A stretch of 64,000 nucleotides of DNA from Gammaproteobacteria bacterium (GTDB lineage: Bacteria > Pseudomonadota > Gammaproteobacteria > Acidithiobacillales > Acidithiobacillaceae): the NCBI GenBank assembly GCA_023381645.1, contig JAMCRJ010000025.1, positions 1 through 64,000 on the forward strand. The letters run 5' to 3'. Shown here one piece after another: positions 26,173-34,905 of this stretch. The stretch's first letter is position 1; each line of letters opens with the position of its first letter. The notes under the pieces are model-generated. The model was not told where the DNA came from. It did no database searches and worked only from the letters and a program-made list of their open reading frames with translations. A program made the position numbers and the translations under genes.

Positions 26173-27305
26173 CGGAAACCGCGATGCGGATCACCCTGGT
26201 CACGGAGACCTACCCGCCGGAGATCAATGGGGTGGCCATCACCCTGGGGCGCGCCGTCGAGGCCTTGCGGGCCCGAGGTCACGAAGTCACCCTCATCCGT
26301 CCACGACAGGTGGGGGAGTCCCCGAGTCCAGGCCTCATGTCCGCACTGCCCCTCTTTTTCTACCGACAGGTGCGCCTCGGCTGTGCCACCCCTGCCACCC
26401 TGCAGCGCTGGTTGCGGGGGTGGGGCAGCGAGATCGTCCATATCGCCACGGAAGGTCCTTTGGGGCTCGCCGCCCTCATCGCTGCACGGCGTCTGCACAT
26501 TCCCGCGGTAACCAGCTTCCACACCAATTTTGATCAGTATGCCGCACATTACGGGTTACCCCTGCTGGGCCATGGGGCGAGAATTTATCTGCGCGCCTTT
26601 CACAATGCGGGCAAACTCACGCTGGTTCCCAGCCAGAGCACCTTGGATCGTCTGCGGGCGCAAGGATTTCAGCAATTACGTCGTTGGGGTAGAGGCGTAG
26701 ATACCGTGCGTTTTCATCCCCAATGGCGGGATGAAACGCTGCGGGAAAGCTTGGGCCTGGGGCCGGAGGGCCGACTCTTGCTGTATGTGGGACGACTGGC
26801 TCCCGAAAAGAATCTCACACCGCTCATTACTGCCTTTCGCACGCTGCGCAGAAGCGGTCTCACAGCGGTGCTCGTGCTGGTGGGCGACGGTCCCTTGCGC
26901 CCAGGGTTCAGCGGCCTCTCCCATGAAGGCATTCTCTGTGTCGGCATGCAGCAGGGCATGGATCTGGCGCGCTGGTATGCCAGCGCCGATCTGTTCTGCT
27001 TCCCCTCCTGCAGTGAAACCTTCGGGAATGTGGTGCTCGAAGCCGAAGCCAGCGGTCTGCCGATCCTCGCTTATGATTGCCCTGGGGTGAACGAGCAGGT
27101 GGATGATGCTGTTCATGGATTGCTGCTGCCTCCGGGCAGTGACTGGGCCCCCATGTTACAACTCCTCAGTAAGGATTCCGGTCTCCGCCATAAGTTCGGT
27201 GCGGCTGGTCGCCTGCGGGCCGAATCCCAGAGTTGGACGCACAGTTTCGATGTGCTCGAAGCCGCCTATCGCGAACAACTGGGACCAGCACTTGCTCCGC
27301 CGTGA
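26169..27305 (+). CDS. GT4-family glycosyltransferase, Agt-like candidate
   Basis: 378 aa, GT-B fold. The N-terminal domain starts MRITLVTETYPPEINGVAIT and includes a GHEVTLIRPRQ motif. The C-terminal donor domain has LLYVGRLAPEKNLTPLI and the GT4 E-x7-E motif SETFGNVVLEAEASGLPI. Family relatives transfer sugars to diacylglycerol or mannosides. In proteobacteria, close relatives (Agt) sit next to plcP and make glucosyl- or glucuronosyl-diacylglycerol under phosphate limitation. That acceptor is inferred here from context only. ATG 26169 or the in-frame ATG 26184 could start it. The next glycosyltransferase follows after 33 nt. Confidence 0.8.
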   Translation: MTETAMRITLVTETYPPEINGVAITLGRAVEALRARGHEVTLIRPRQVGESPSPGLMSALPLFFYRQVRLGCATPATLQRWLRGWGSEIVHIATEGPLGLAALIAARRLHIPAVTSFHTNFDQYAAHYGLPLLGHGARIYLRAFHNAGKLTLVPSQSTLDRLRAQGFQQLRRWGRGVDTVRFHPQWRDETLRESLGLGPEGRLLLYVGRLAPEKNLTPLITAFRTLRRSGLTAVLVLVGDGPLRPGFSGLSHEGILCVGMQQGMDLARWYASADLFCFPSCSETFGNVVLEAEASGLPILAYDCPGVNEQVDDAVHGLLLPPGSDWAPMLQLLSKDSGLRHKFGAAGRLRAESQSWTHSFDVLEAAYREQLGPALAPP

Positions 27306-27338
27306 TGACGCTTGAATCTCTTTCGCAAGGACACACCG

Positions 27339-28553
27339 ATGCGCATACTGATGCTCTCCGATACCTATTTCCCCCGCATCAGCGGCGTCGCTACCTCGAT
27401 TCGCAGCTTTCGTAGCGGGCTGCAGGGACTTGGACACACGGTGGATCTGCTGGTCCCCGATTATGGATCTTCCGTGCCGAGCGATGATCCCGGCATCATG
27501 CGTGTGCCGGCCTGGAAAACGGGTTTTTATCCCGAAGAACGATTGATGCGGCCTTGGGCACTCCTGCGCATGACGCCTGAGCTGGCCTCCCGCCGTTATG
27601 ACCTGCTGCATATCCAAACCCCCTTTGCCGCCCATTATATGGGCACCCATCTCGCCCGTAGGCTGGAGATACCGGTCCTGAGTTCCTACCACACCTACTT
27701 TGAGGCCTACATCGGTCACTATTATGCGGGCATACCCAAAATCCTGCGCCTAGCCCTGGCCCGGATCCCCTCACGTCAGCAGTGCCAGGCGGTGGACGGG
27801 GTGATCGTGCCCTCCATGGCCATGGCGACGGTGCTCTGGGGCTACGGCGTCAATACCCCGATCCGGGTCATCCCTACTGGCATTGATCTGACCGCGCAAA
27901 CAACGGGGGACCGGTCCGCCTTTCGCGATCGCCACGGTATCGCGGCAGATCGGTTGGTGCTGCTTTATGCCGGGCGGATCGCTCCGGAAAAAAACATCAC
28001 CCTGCTGGTGGAAATGGTCGGGTACCTGCGCGCGACTTTCCCGGATATCCTTTTGCTGCTGGCCGGCGACGGCCCTTTCAGGGAATCCCTGGAACAGCAG
28101 GTCGTCGAAAAGGATCTGACCGAGCAGGTCCGCTTTCTCGGCTATCTGGACCATGACACGGCCTTGCGGGATGCCTACGCCGCCGCTGATCTTCTGGTGT
28201 TCGCCTCGGAAACCGAAACGCAGGGCATGGTATTGCTTGAAGCCCTGGCAGCGGGGCTACCTCTCGTCGCCATTGCGGCCATGGGTGCGGCGGACTTTGT
28301 GACCAGTGGCCGCGGCACACGACCCGCGCCGGCCCAGGCGTCCGGTTTTGCCGAGGTCTGTGCCGTCATTTTGTCCAATGATGTGCTGCGCGCGCGGATG
28401 GCGCAGGAAGCCAGACAACTGGCCACCCAATGGGCCGAATCAGCCATGGCTGAACGTCTGCAGGCGTTTTACGCTGTTGCCGTCGCGGGCGGCAAGTCTG
28501 CTTCGAACCCCGCGGGCAAACCATCCGCCCGTCATCGCACCAGTTCCAGATAA
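27339..28553 (+). CDS. GT4-family glycosyltransferase
   Basis: 404 aa. It starts MRILMLSDTYFPRISGVATS, with HIQTPFAAHYMGTHLARRL and SSYHTYFEAYIGHYYAGIP in the acceptor half. The donor half has LLYAGRIAPEKNITLLVEM and the E-x7-E motif SETETQGMVLLEALAAGLPL. The pattern matches MgtA/PimB-like glycosyltransferases that act on lipid-linked acceptors. ATG 27339 has CAAGGA upstream; the in-frame TTG 27312 is an alternative. It could extend the glycolipid made by the preceding enzyme to a diglycosyl form. The last about 20 bases overlap an opposite-strand phosphoesterase remnant, and the C-terminal tail (after about 385) looks non-conserved. Confidence 0.78.
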   Translation: MRILMLSDTYFPRISGVATSIRSFRSGLQGLGHTVDLLVPDYGSSVPSDDPGIMRVPAWKTGFYPEERLMRPWALLRMTPELASRRYDLLHIQTPFAAHYMGTHLARRLEIPVLSSYHTYFEAYIGHYYAGIPKILRLALARIPSRQQCQAVDGVIVPSMAMATVLWGYGVNTPIRVIPTGIDLTAQTTGDRSAFRDRHGIAADRLVLLYAGRIAPEKNITLLVEMVGYLRATFPDILLLLAGDGPFRESLEQQVVEKDLTEQVRFLGYLDHDTALRDAYAAADLLVFASETETQGMVLLEALAAGLPLVAIAAMGAADFVTSGRGTRPAPAQASGFAEVCAVILSNDVLRARMAQEARQLATQWAESAMAERLQAFYAVAVAGGKSASNPAGKPSARHRTSSR

Positions 28554-28612
28554 CCATCCAGATACGCAATGGGTACCGTGCAGTTCTCCACCCAATCCTC
28601 ATTGGATGGTTT
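28532..28612 (-). pseudogene. C-terminal remnant of a second PlcP/LpxH-like phosphoesterase
   Basis: The minus strand reads PSNEDWVENCTVPIAYLDGY and LELVR then stop. It aligns without gaps to the C-terminus of the intact gene at 24668-25489 (DWVESCTALVEHATG and RLELVR). Nothing recognisable as the catalytic domain remains upstream. It is convergent with, and overlaps the end of, the second glycosyltransferase. Confidence 0.5.
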
Positions 28613-29149
28613 TCCGAGTTGACGCCCAAGCACGACTCCCAATATCCAACAATGCGCACATAGAATAATTTAGTGATCATTTATCTGGTTGATTATTATC
28701 TTGTTTAATAGCATGGCGAATCTGTCGCGGATATGTCCTGTCGATTGGTTGACATTCGACTGAAAAAGAATTACACCTGTATCGTACAAAACGATAAACG
28801 CATGTTAACATATTTGTTACGTGCATCTGTTTGGCATCGAGTGGTGACGGAGATGGGTTTTCCCGTACGCTCTGGACCCCAACCAGGCGGAGTATCTGTG
28901 CGGTGGTCGCAGGACTGCGTATTCCGGTCAAAGGCGATCAGCGCGATGGCCCTGGTTCTTTTGTGAATCTGTATCAGTTAATCACTATGTTTATGAATGC
29001 TAACAGGTCAAGTGGCGGTTCGTAACGTTTGGGATGTTTCGATGTCGGGGATTTGTCTTTCGGCGCGAAAGGTTAACGAAGTGGCAACAAGGGCAGGTGT
29101 GGGTTTTCAACCCAGGAAAGGAAGAAAGATCAAAAAAGGGAGATCAAAT
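28613..29149 (+). promoter_or_regulatory. Long AT-rich regulatory region before the cytochrome genes
   Basis: About 540 nt without a supportable gene, AT-rich over its first 200 nt. Elements seen: TTGACA (28749-28754) with a poor -10 (TACACC, 28772-28777) at 17 nt; the inverted repeat TATCGT-5 nt-ACGATA (28780-28796); the palindrome TGTTAACA (28803-28810). If transcription starts near 28785, the cytochrome mRNA has a leader of about 365 nt. Confidence 0.35.
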
Positions 29150-30583
29150 ATGAAAACCGAGTCGCGGAGCATGCAGTGGAAACACAAAATTCGTTGGGCT
29201 ACATACGCTACGTTTGTGGTTGGGGCGGCCGTATTTTCGGGCAATGCACTGGCATTGCCGACATTTGCTCGTCAGACCGGCTGGTCGTGCGCAACGTGCC
29301 ATACATCATATCCTCAGCTCACCCCCATGGGTCGTATGTTCAAGCTGCTGGGGTATACCAGTAATAATGTTCAGCGGCAGCAGAAGCTGGAAGCAAAGTT
29401 TGGGAAAAGCACTGCACTTCTGCTGATGCGCGTATCGCAGTTTTCTATTTTTTTTCAGGCGAGCTATGCCAACGTGGCAGCGGGCCAGGCGGCCTTTAAT
29501 GGGGCAGGGGTATCCAACCCGCCGGGTAACCAGAATGACATTCAATTTCCGCAGCAGGTGAGTTTGTTCTATGCGGGGGAAATCACCCCCCATATTGGTG
29601 CATTCCTGCATCTGACATACAGCGGCCGAGGCGGTTTCGGTATGGACGACAGCGACATCCGTTGGGCGCACCCATGGAACCTGGGTCCAGACCAACTGCT
29701 GATCACCGGTGTCGAAGTGAATAATACGCCGACCGAGCCGGATATCTACAACACGGTACCAGACTGGTACGCGCCGTTCTCCAGTTCCAAATATAGTGCC
29801 ATCCGACAGATACCCACCACCTTTATCGAAGGCGCGCATGGCGCCGGTTATCCTCTTGCGGGTATCGGTACTTACGAAGCCTATATTTTTGGGCAGGATA
29901 AGGCCAACTGGCTCTACTTCGAGGCTGACGGATACACCAACGCGGACGGTATTGGTGTGCAGGCGAACTCCGGCGGAGCATTCGGATATGCTAATGACGG
30001 CAGAATGCAGGGTGTTGCCCCCTATGTTCGCCTGGCCTATCAGCACGACTGGGGTAACTGGAACTGGGAAGTCGGTACCTATGGGATGTGGAGTCGGCTG
30101 TATGATAGTCCCAACACCAAAGGCGGCCCCGTGGACAGCTTCGACGATTATGATCTGGATAGCCAATTGCAATGGCTGGATACGGCGGACAACAGCAATG
30201 TCACGTTGCACGCGGACTGGATACATGAGGATCAGACATTTGGTCCGGGTGCTGCGCTTTCAAGTTCCGCCACTGGAAATCTCAATTCCCTCAATATAAA
30301 TGGTTCTTACTGGTACCACGATCATTATGGTGTATCTGGTGGATATCTGGACACGTGGGGTTCCGCCAACCAGACGCTCTGGGGGGCGAGCTACTCCGCT
30401 ACCGGGTCTCCTGATACCAATGGAGAGTGGATCGAGGCGTCTTATTTGCCCTGGTGGAACACCAGATTTTCGTTGCGCTACACCATGTTTAACCAATTTC
30501 GCGGGCTGACGAGCAGTACCGCCAGCAGTTTCGGCGCTTCCGCATACAATACTCTTGAGCTGCTGACCTGGATATCATTTTAA
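29150..30583 (+). CDS. Cyc2-like outer-membrane cytochrome c-porin fusion
   Basis: 477 aa. A signal peptide (about 1-35, ending GNALA) is followed at once by the Cyc2 signature LPTFARQTGWSCATCH, with the single haem motif C47-A-T-C50-H51, and then LTPMGRMFKLLGYT. The remaining 400 residues are Tyr/Trp/Gly-rich alternating segments ending in the terminal aromatic residue F, as expected for a 16-strand-like beta-barrel. Cyc2 proteins oxidise Fe(II) at the cell surface and pass electrons inward. A c4-type cytochrome gene follows 14 nt later. Unlike the classical rus operon, no cox or rusticyanin gene is here, so this is probably a paralogue; the donor is not known. AGGGAG precedes the ATG. Confidence 0.82.
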   Translation: MKTESRSMQWKHKIRWATYATFVVGAAVFSGNALALPTFARQTGWSCATCHTSYPQLTPMGRMFKLLGYTSNNVQRQQKLEAKFGKSTALLLMRVSQFSIFFQASYANVAAGQAAFNGAGVSNPPGNQNDIQFPQQVSLFYAGEITPHIGAFLHLTYSGRGGFGMDDSDIRWAHPWNLGPDQLLITGVEVNNTPTEPDIYNTVPDWYAPFSSSKYSAIRQIPTTFIEGAHGAGYPLAGIGTYEAYIFGQDKANWLYFEADGYTNADGIGVQANSGGAFGYANDGRMQGVAPYVRLAYQHDWGNWNWEVGTYGMWSRLYDSPNTKGGPVDSFDDYDLDSQLQWLDTADNSNVTLHADWIHEDQTFGPGAALSSSATGNLNSLNINGSYWYHDHYGVSGGYLDTWGSANQTLWGASYSATGSPDTNGEWIEASYLPWWNTRFSLRYTMFNQFRGLTSSTASSFGASAYNTLELLTWISF

Positions 30584-30597
30584 GGAGGGGGTGGGCT

Positions 30598-31248
30598 ATG
30601 TATCCTATATTATCATCGAACCGTTTCGCTCCTTCCAAAAAGAAGGGTGTTATCTGCAGTGCCGCCGTAGCGTTGGCGATATTGGGCGCAAGTCCGGCAC
30701 TGGCGCAGGTGCCACAATCTGTCCATCAGTCATGCATGATCTGCCATGGGCAGACCGGCGAAAATACCATCTATCCGATGGTCCCGCGCCTGAGTGGTCA
30801 GCAGGTGCAATATCTGGCATGGCAACTGAAGCAGTTCAAGGCGCATACCCGTGCGGATCAAGATGCGCAGATTTACATGTGGCCCGTGGCGCAGGCCATG
30901 GGTCAGAAGGAAATCCAGTCGGTTGCGAAGTATTATGCGGCGCAACCGCCGATGCACAGCGCGTCCTCGCCACGTTCCGGAGTCTCCGCGGGTCAGCAGA
31001 TATTTCTGCATGGCATCGCTGCACAGGGTGTTCCCGCGTGTATGGCCTGCCACGCCGTGAACGCGACAGGTCGAGGGATATTTCCGCGATTGGCCGGCCA
31101 GCGATATGGATATATCGTTCAGCAGCTAACCTATCTGCATGATGGAAACCGGGTGAATCCCATCATGCAGCCCGTGGCAAAAAAGCTGACAAACCGGCAA
31201 ATGCAGGATGTGGCGGCTTATCTGTCCGGTTTGCATCGAGATCAATGA
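30598..31248 (+). CDS. Dihaem cytochrome c4-type protein (Cyc1-like)
   Basis: 216 aa, periplasmic. The signal sequence (about 17-36, ending SPALA) is preceded by a basic N-terminus. Two haem motifs, C46-M-I-C-H50 and C148-M-A-C-H152, sit in two similar domains, each with a later methionine suited as axial ligand. PRLSGQQVQYLAWQLKQF and PRLAGQRYGYIVQQLTYL are the repeated c4 family helix. AGGAGG stands 9 nt before the ATG. It is paired with the cytochrome-porin gene, so it is the likely periplasmic electron acceptor, as Cyc1 is for Cyc2. Confidence 0.88.
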   Translation: MYPILSSNRFAPSKKKGVICSAAVALAILGASPALAQVPQSVHQSCMICHGQTGENTIYPMVPRLSGQQVQYLAWQLKQFKAHTRADQDAQIYMWPVAQAMGQKEIQSVAKYYAAQPPMHSASSPRSGVSAGQQIFLHGIAAQGVPACMACHAVNATGRGIFPRLAGQRYGYIVQQLTYLHDGNRVNPIMQPVAKKLTNRQMQDVAAYLSGLHRDQ

Positions 31249-31309
31249 TATGAGGTGGATGCGCAGATTCTGGCACGCCCGATATGGGTATGTCAGGTCT
31301 GCCGCCATC

Positions 31310-32278
31310 TCATACCAGATGCTCCCCGGCCAGCTTGCAGGGATGGCCCGGATCGCCTGTTTCCACTTGCAAGGTAGGATGGACGATCTGAAAATGCGCG
31401 CGCAATTCCTCACTGATTTCATGGAGCAGCGCATCGCCGGGATAACCGTCGGGCATGACCAGATGCGCAGTCAGCGCAGTTTCGGTGGTGCTCATGGCCC
31501 AGATATGCAGATCATGCACGGCCGTGACATTGGGTATCCCAAGCAAATAACCCCGTACTGCGTCGGTGTCGACACCCGGGGGGACGCCGTGCAGCGCCAG
31601 ATGGGCGGAGTCACGCAATAAACCCCAGGTGGCCATCACAATCAACGTGCTGATAAGCAGACTGACCGCAGAGTCCAACCAGAACCAGTGGGTAAACAGC
31701 ATCACGATCCCCGCAATAACTACGCCAAAAGAGATGGCTGCATCGCCTGCCATGTGCAAAAACGCCGCACGGATATTCAAGTCGCCTTTTCGTCCCGACA
31801 TGAAGAGCAGGGCTGTCCCTGTGTTGATCACTACCCCGAAGGCCGCCACACCGATTACGATGACACTTGCTACAGAGGCCGGGTGCAGCAGCCGCTCAAT
31901 GGCTTCCCAGGCGATGCCGCCGGTGACCACCAACAGAAAGACGGCGTTCGCCAGCGCCGCGAGAATGGACGAGCTGCGTAGTCCGTAGGTAAATCGCCCC
32001 GAAGGGGGACGGTTGGCAAGGGCACTCGCTCCCCAGGCCATGAGCAGCCCCAGAACGTCACTGAGGTTATGGCCGGCGTCTGCCAACAGCGCGAGGGAAT
32101 GCCCAAGCACCCCGAACACCGCCTCGGTCAGTACGAAGCTCAGGTTGAGTCCAATGCCGATCGCAAAAGCACGGCCATTCACGGGGGCATGACCATGCGT
32201 TCCATGGCGGTGTCCGTGATCATGAGGGGGCGCATGGGTATACGGGGATTCTGTATGATCAGTGTGGTCGTGTGCCAT
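31310..32278 (-). CDS. CzcD/ZitB-type cation diffusion facilitator
   Basis: 322 aa. Exports Zn, Cd or Co across the inner membrane in exchange for protons. A His-rich N-terminus (HDHTDH, HDHGHRHGTHGH) precedes six hydrophobic segments. The zinc-site motifs are HNLSD (H70/D74) and HMAGD (H175/D179), followed by a His-poor cytoplasmic domain (about 215-322). It is transcribed divergently from a CadR/PbrR-type regulator, with a MerR-type promoter between them, so induction by Cd, Pb or Zn is likely. Confidence 0.9.
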   Translation of the reverse strand: MAHDHTDHTESPYTHAPPHDHGHRHGTHGHAPVNGRAFAIGIGLNLSFVLTEAVFGVLGHSLALLADAGHNLSDVLGLLMAWGASALANRPPSGRFTYGLRSSSILAALANAVFLLVVTGGIAWEAIERLLHPASVASVIVIGVAAFGVVINTGTALLFMSGRKGDLNIRAAFLHMAGDAAISFGVVIAGIVMLFTHWFWLDSAVSLLISTLIVMATWGLLRDSAHLALHGVPPGVDTDAVRGYLLGIPNVTAVHDLHIWAMSTTETALTAHLVMPDGYPGDALLHEISEELRAHFQIVHPTLQVETGDPGHPCKLAGEHLV

Positions 32279-32313
32279 ATAGCACTCCTCAGCATTTTGG
32301 TTGAATATTGCGC

Positions 32314-32344
32314 ATTAAAAACCCTGGCGCTACTCCAGGGTCAA
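32314..32344 (-). promoter_or_regulatory. MerR-type promoter/operator of the metal exporter gene
   Basis: On the minus strand, -35 TTGACC (32339-32344) and -10 TTTAAT (32314-32319) are separated by 19 nt, the overlong spacer typical of MerR-activated promoters. The inverted repeat ACCCTGG-7 nt-CCAGGGT fills the spacer and overlaps the -35 box, matching CadR/PbrR/ZntR operators. Confidence 0.85.
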
Positions 32345-32381
32345 GGGAGTATAATATGCCTGTTTCCTTTGTGGGGGCTTT

Positions 32382-32831
32382 ATGCAAATTGGCGCTTTGG
32401 GGCAGACATCAGGGGTAAGTCTGGATACCATCCGTTATTATGAGCGGATGGGTCTTCTGGGTTCCCCCGGTCGACGGGCAAACGGCTATCGCGTCTATGG
32501 TCCGGCACATCTGGAGCGGCTCGCCTTTGTGCGCCACTGCCGGGATCTGGATATGCCTCTGGCCGATATTCAGCGCCTTTTGCATCTGCTGGATCATCCT
32601 GCGGATGACTGTCGGGATGTTGACGGACTGATTGATACCCATCTTACCCAGGTGCAGGAAAGGCTGCAGTCACTTCAGATGCTGGCGTATCAGCTTGAAC
32701 AGTTGCGCGGGCGCTGCCATGGACAGCATACGACATCGGAATGCGGTATTCTTCACGAATTGGTGGCTGCGGCTCAGGGCGAGAACTGCATATGCCACGG
32801 GGCATCGCCGCGAATGGAAGGAGGCGTATGA
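32382..32831 (+). CDS. MerR-family metal sensor, CadR/PbrR type
   Basis: 149 aa. The N-terminal winged HTH is MQIGALGQTSGVSLDTIRYY ERMGLL, followed by the long dimerisation helix (about 80-110). Candidate metal ligands are C77 (DDCRD), C112 (GRCHG) and C121, which fit the CadR/PbrR arrangement for Cd(II)/Pb(II). A C-terminal C-I-C pair (136, 138) adds further thiols. It should activate the divergent exporter gene from its 19-bp-spacer promoter. The stop overlaps the start of the exported-protein gene by 4 nt. ATG 32382 with GGGGG upstream. Confidence 0.88.
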   Translation: MQIGALGQTSGVSLDTIRYYERMGLLGSPGRRANGYRVYGPAHLERLAFVRHCRDLDMPLADIQRLLHLLDHPADDCRDVDGLIDTHLTQVQERLQSLQMLAYQLEQLRGRCHGQHTTSECGILHELVAAAQGENCICHGASPRMEGGV

Positions 32832-33325
32832 AAAAACCACGTTTCGTGGTCATGGCCGGCTTGCTTCTCGGGGCGGGTGCGGGTTGCGCCGTATACCCCA
32901 CCGGCTATGATTATTATGCTTATGGCAGCCAGGGGTATTACAGCGGTTACCCTGCGGCTGGTTACTGGTATCCACCCGGCGCTTACGCCCAGTATTACAC
33001 CCCACAATTATATTTTCAGACCCAACTGTGGAACTACTATCCTCGGTCCTATTATTACCGTTATTTTGCGGCGCCGCCGCCGCCCATGCGCCGCGGGATA
33101 CCGCTACCTCCCAGACCGCCCGTGGGTGTACCTTTGCCGCCGCCACCGCCCGCACCCATGGGCGCGCCGGGGCGATTCGTTTCACCTCCGCAGGTTTTCC
33201 CGGGCTACAGGGCGCAGGCTCCGGAAGGGCAGCGGCCGCGCTTCGCGCCACCTCCGCAGCGCCCCGGGCAGCATCCAGATCGGGGGCCTCCGGACAAATC
33301 GCGGCAGCCACAGGGTGGTCCCTGA
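32828..33325 (+). CDS. Tyr/Pro-rich exported protein, possible lipoprotein
   Basis: 165 aa. A positively charged start (MKKPRF) and hydrophobic stretch end at C20 (GLLLGAGAGCAVYP), a weak lipobox. The next about 65 residues are extremely Tyr/Gly-rich (DYYAYGSQGYYSGYPAAGYW), followed by a proline-rich tail with PPPP runs. This low-complexity composition suggests a surface or cell-wall-associated protein. Coupled to the metal sensor gene by an ATGA overlap, it may be co-expressed with it. I know no family for it. Confidence 0.65.
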   Translation: MKKPRFVVMAGLLLGAGAGCAVYPTGYDYYAYGSQGYYSGYPAAGYWYPPGAYAQYYTPQLYFQTQLWNYYPRSYYYRYFAAPPPPMRRGIPLPPRPPVGVPLPPPPPAPMGAPGRFVSPPQVFPGYRAQAPEGQRPRFAPPPQRPGQHPDRGPPDKSRQPQGGP

Positions 33326-33418
33326 TTGCGTCCTGGGCACCCCAGCGCTTTTGTCTGGATATGGCCGTCACCATTTATCACTCGTAATGGGTAATCTGTT
33401 CTGTTAGAGTGCGCTTGC

Positions 33419-33442
33419 CGTCATGCCTCAGTCTGCATGACG
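33419..33442 (+). repeat. Hairpin in the leader of the RhlE-type helicase gene
   Basis: CGTCATGC (33419-33426) and GCATGACG (33435-33442) around an 8-nt loop, 86 nt before the helicase ATG. No T tract follows. It would fold in the 5' untranslated RNA if transcription starts upstream. Confidence 0.45.
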
Positions 33443-33528
33443 CGCGTCGCACTGGTTCCCACCTTTATGAAGCGTCTGCCTTGGACTGTCGCCCTTGTGG
33501 CGAGGCCGGTGTTTTCGGAGTAAAACTT

Positions 33529-34785
<1,257 letters not shown>

Positions 34786-34905
34786 GAACATGATCCTTCC
34801 CATCCTGTAACTGACGGGGTTATTTTGGTGTGCAATGTCTTGGCATTCCGCCAGGGCTTGCGCCACAATAAGCGGATGATGGGCGTATCTGGGCAAAAGG
34901 CAGGT

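Noticed and set aside
28860..28960. One frame reads FPYALDPNQAEYLCGG, vaguely like the start of a TnpB/OrfB-type transposase
   Set aside because: The resemblance is about ten residues, no following motif fits and no start or ribosome binding site is present; not supportable as a mobile-element relic.
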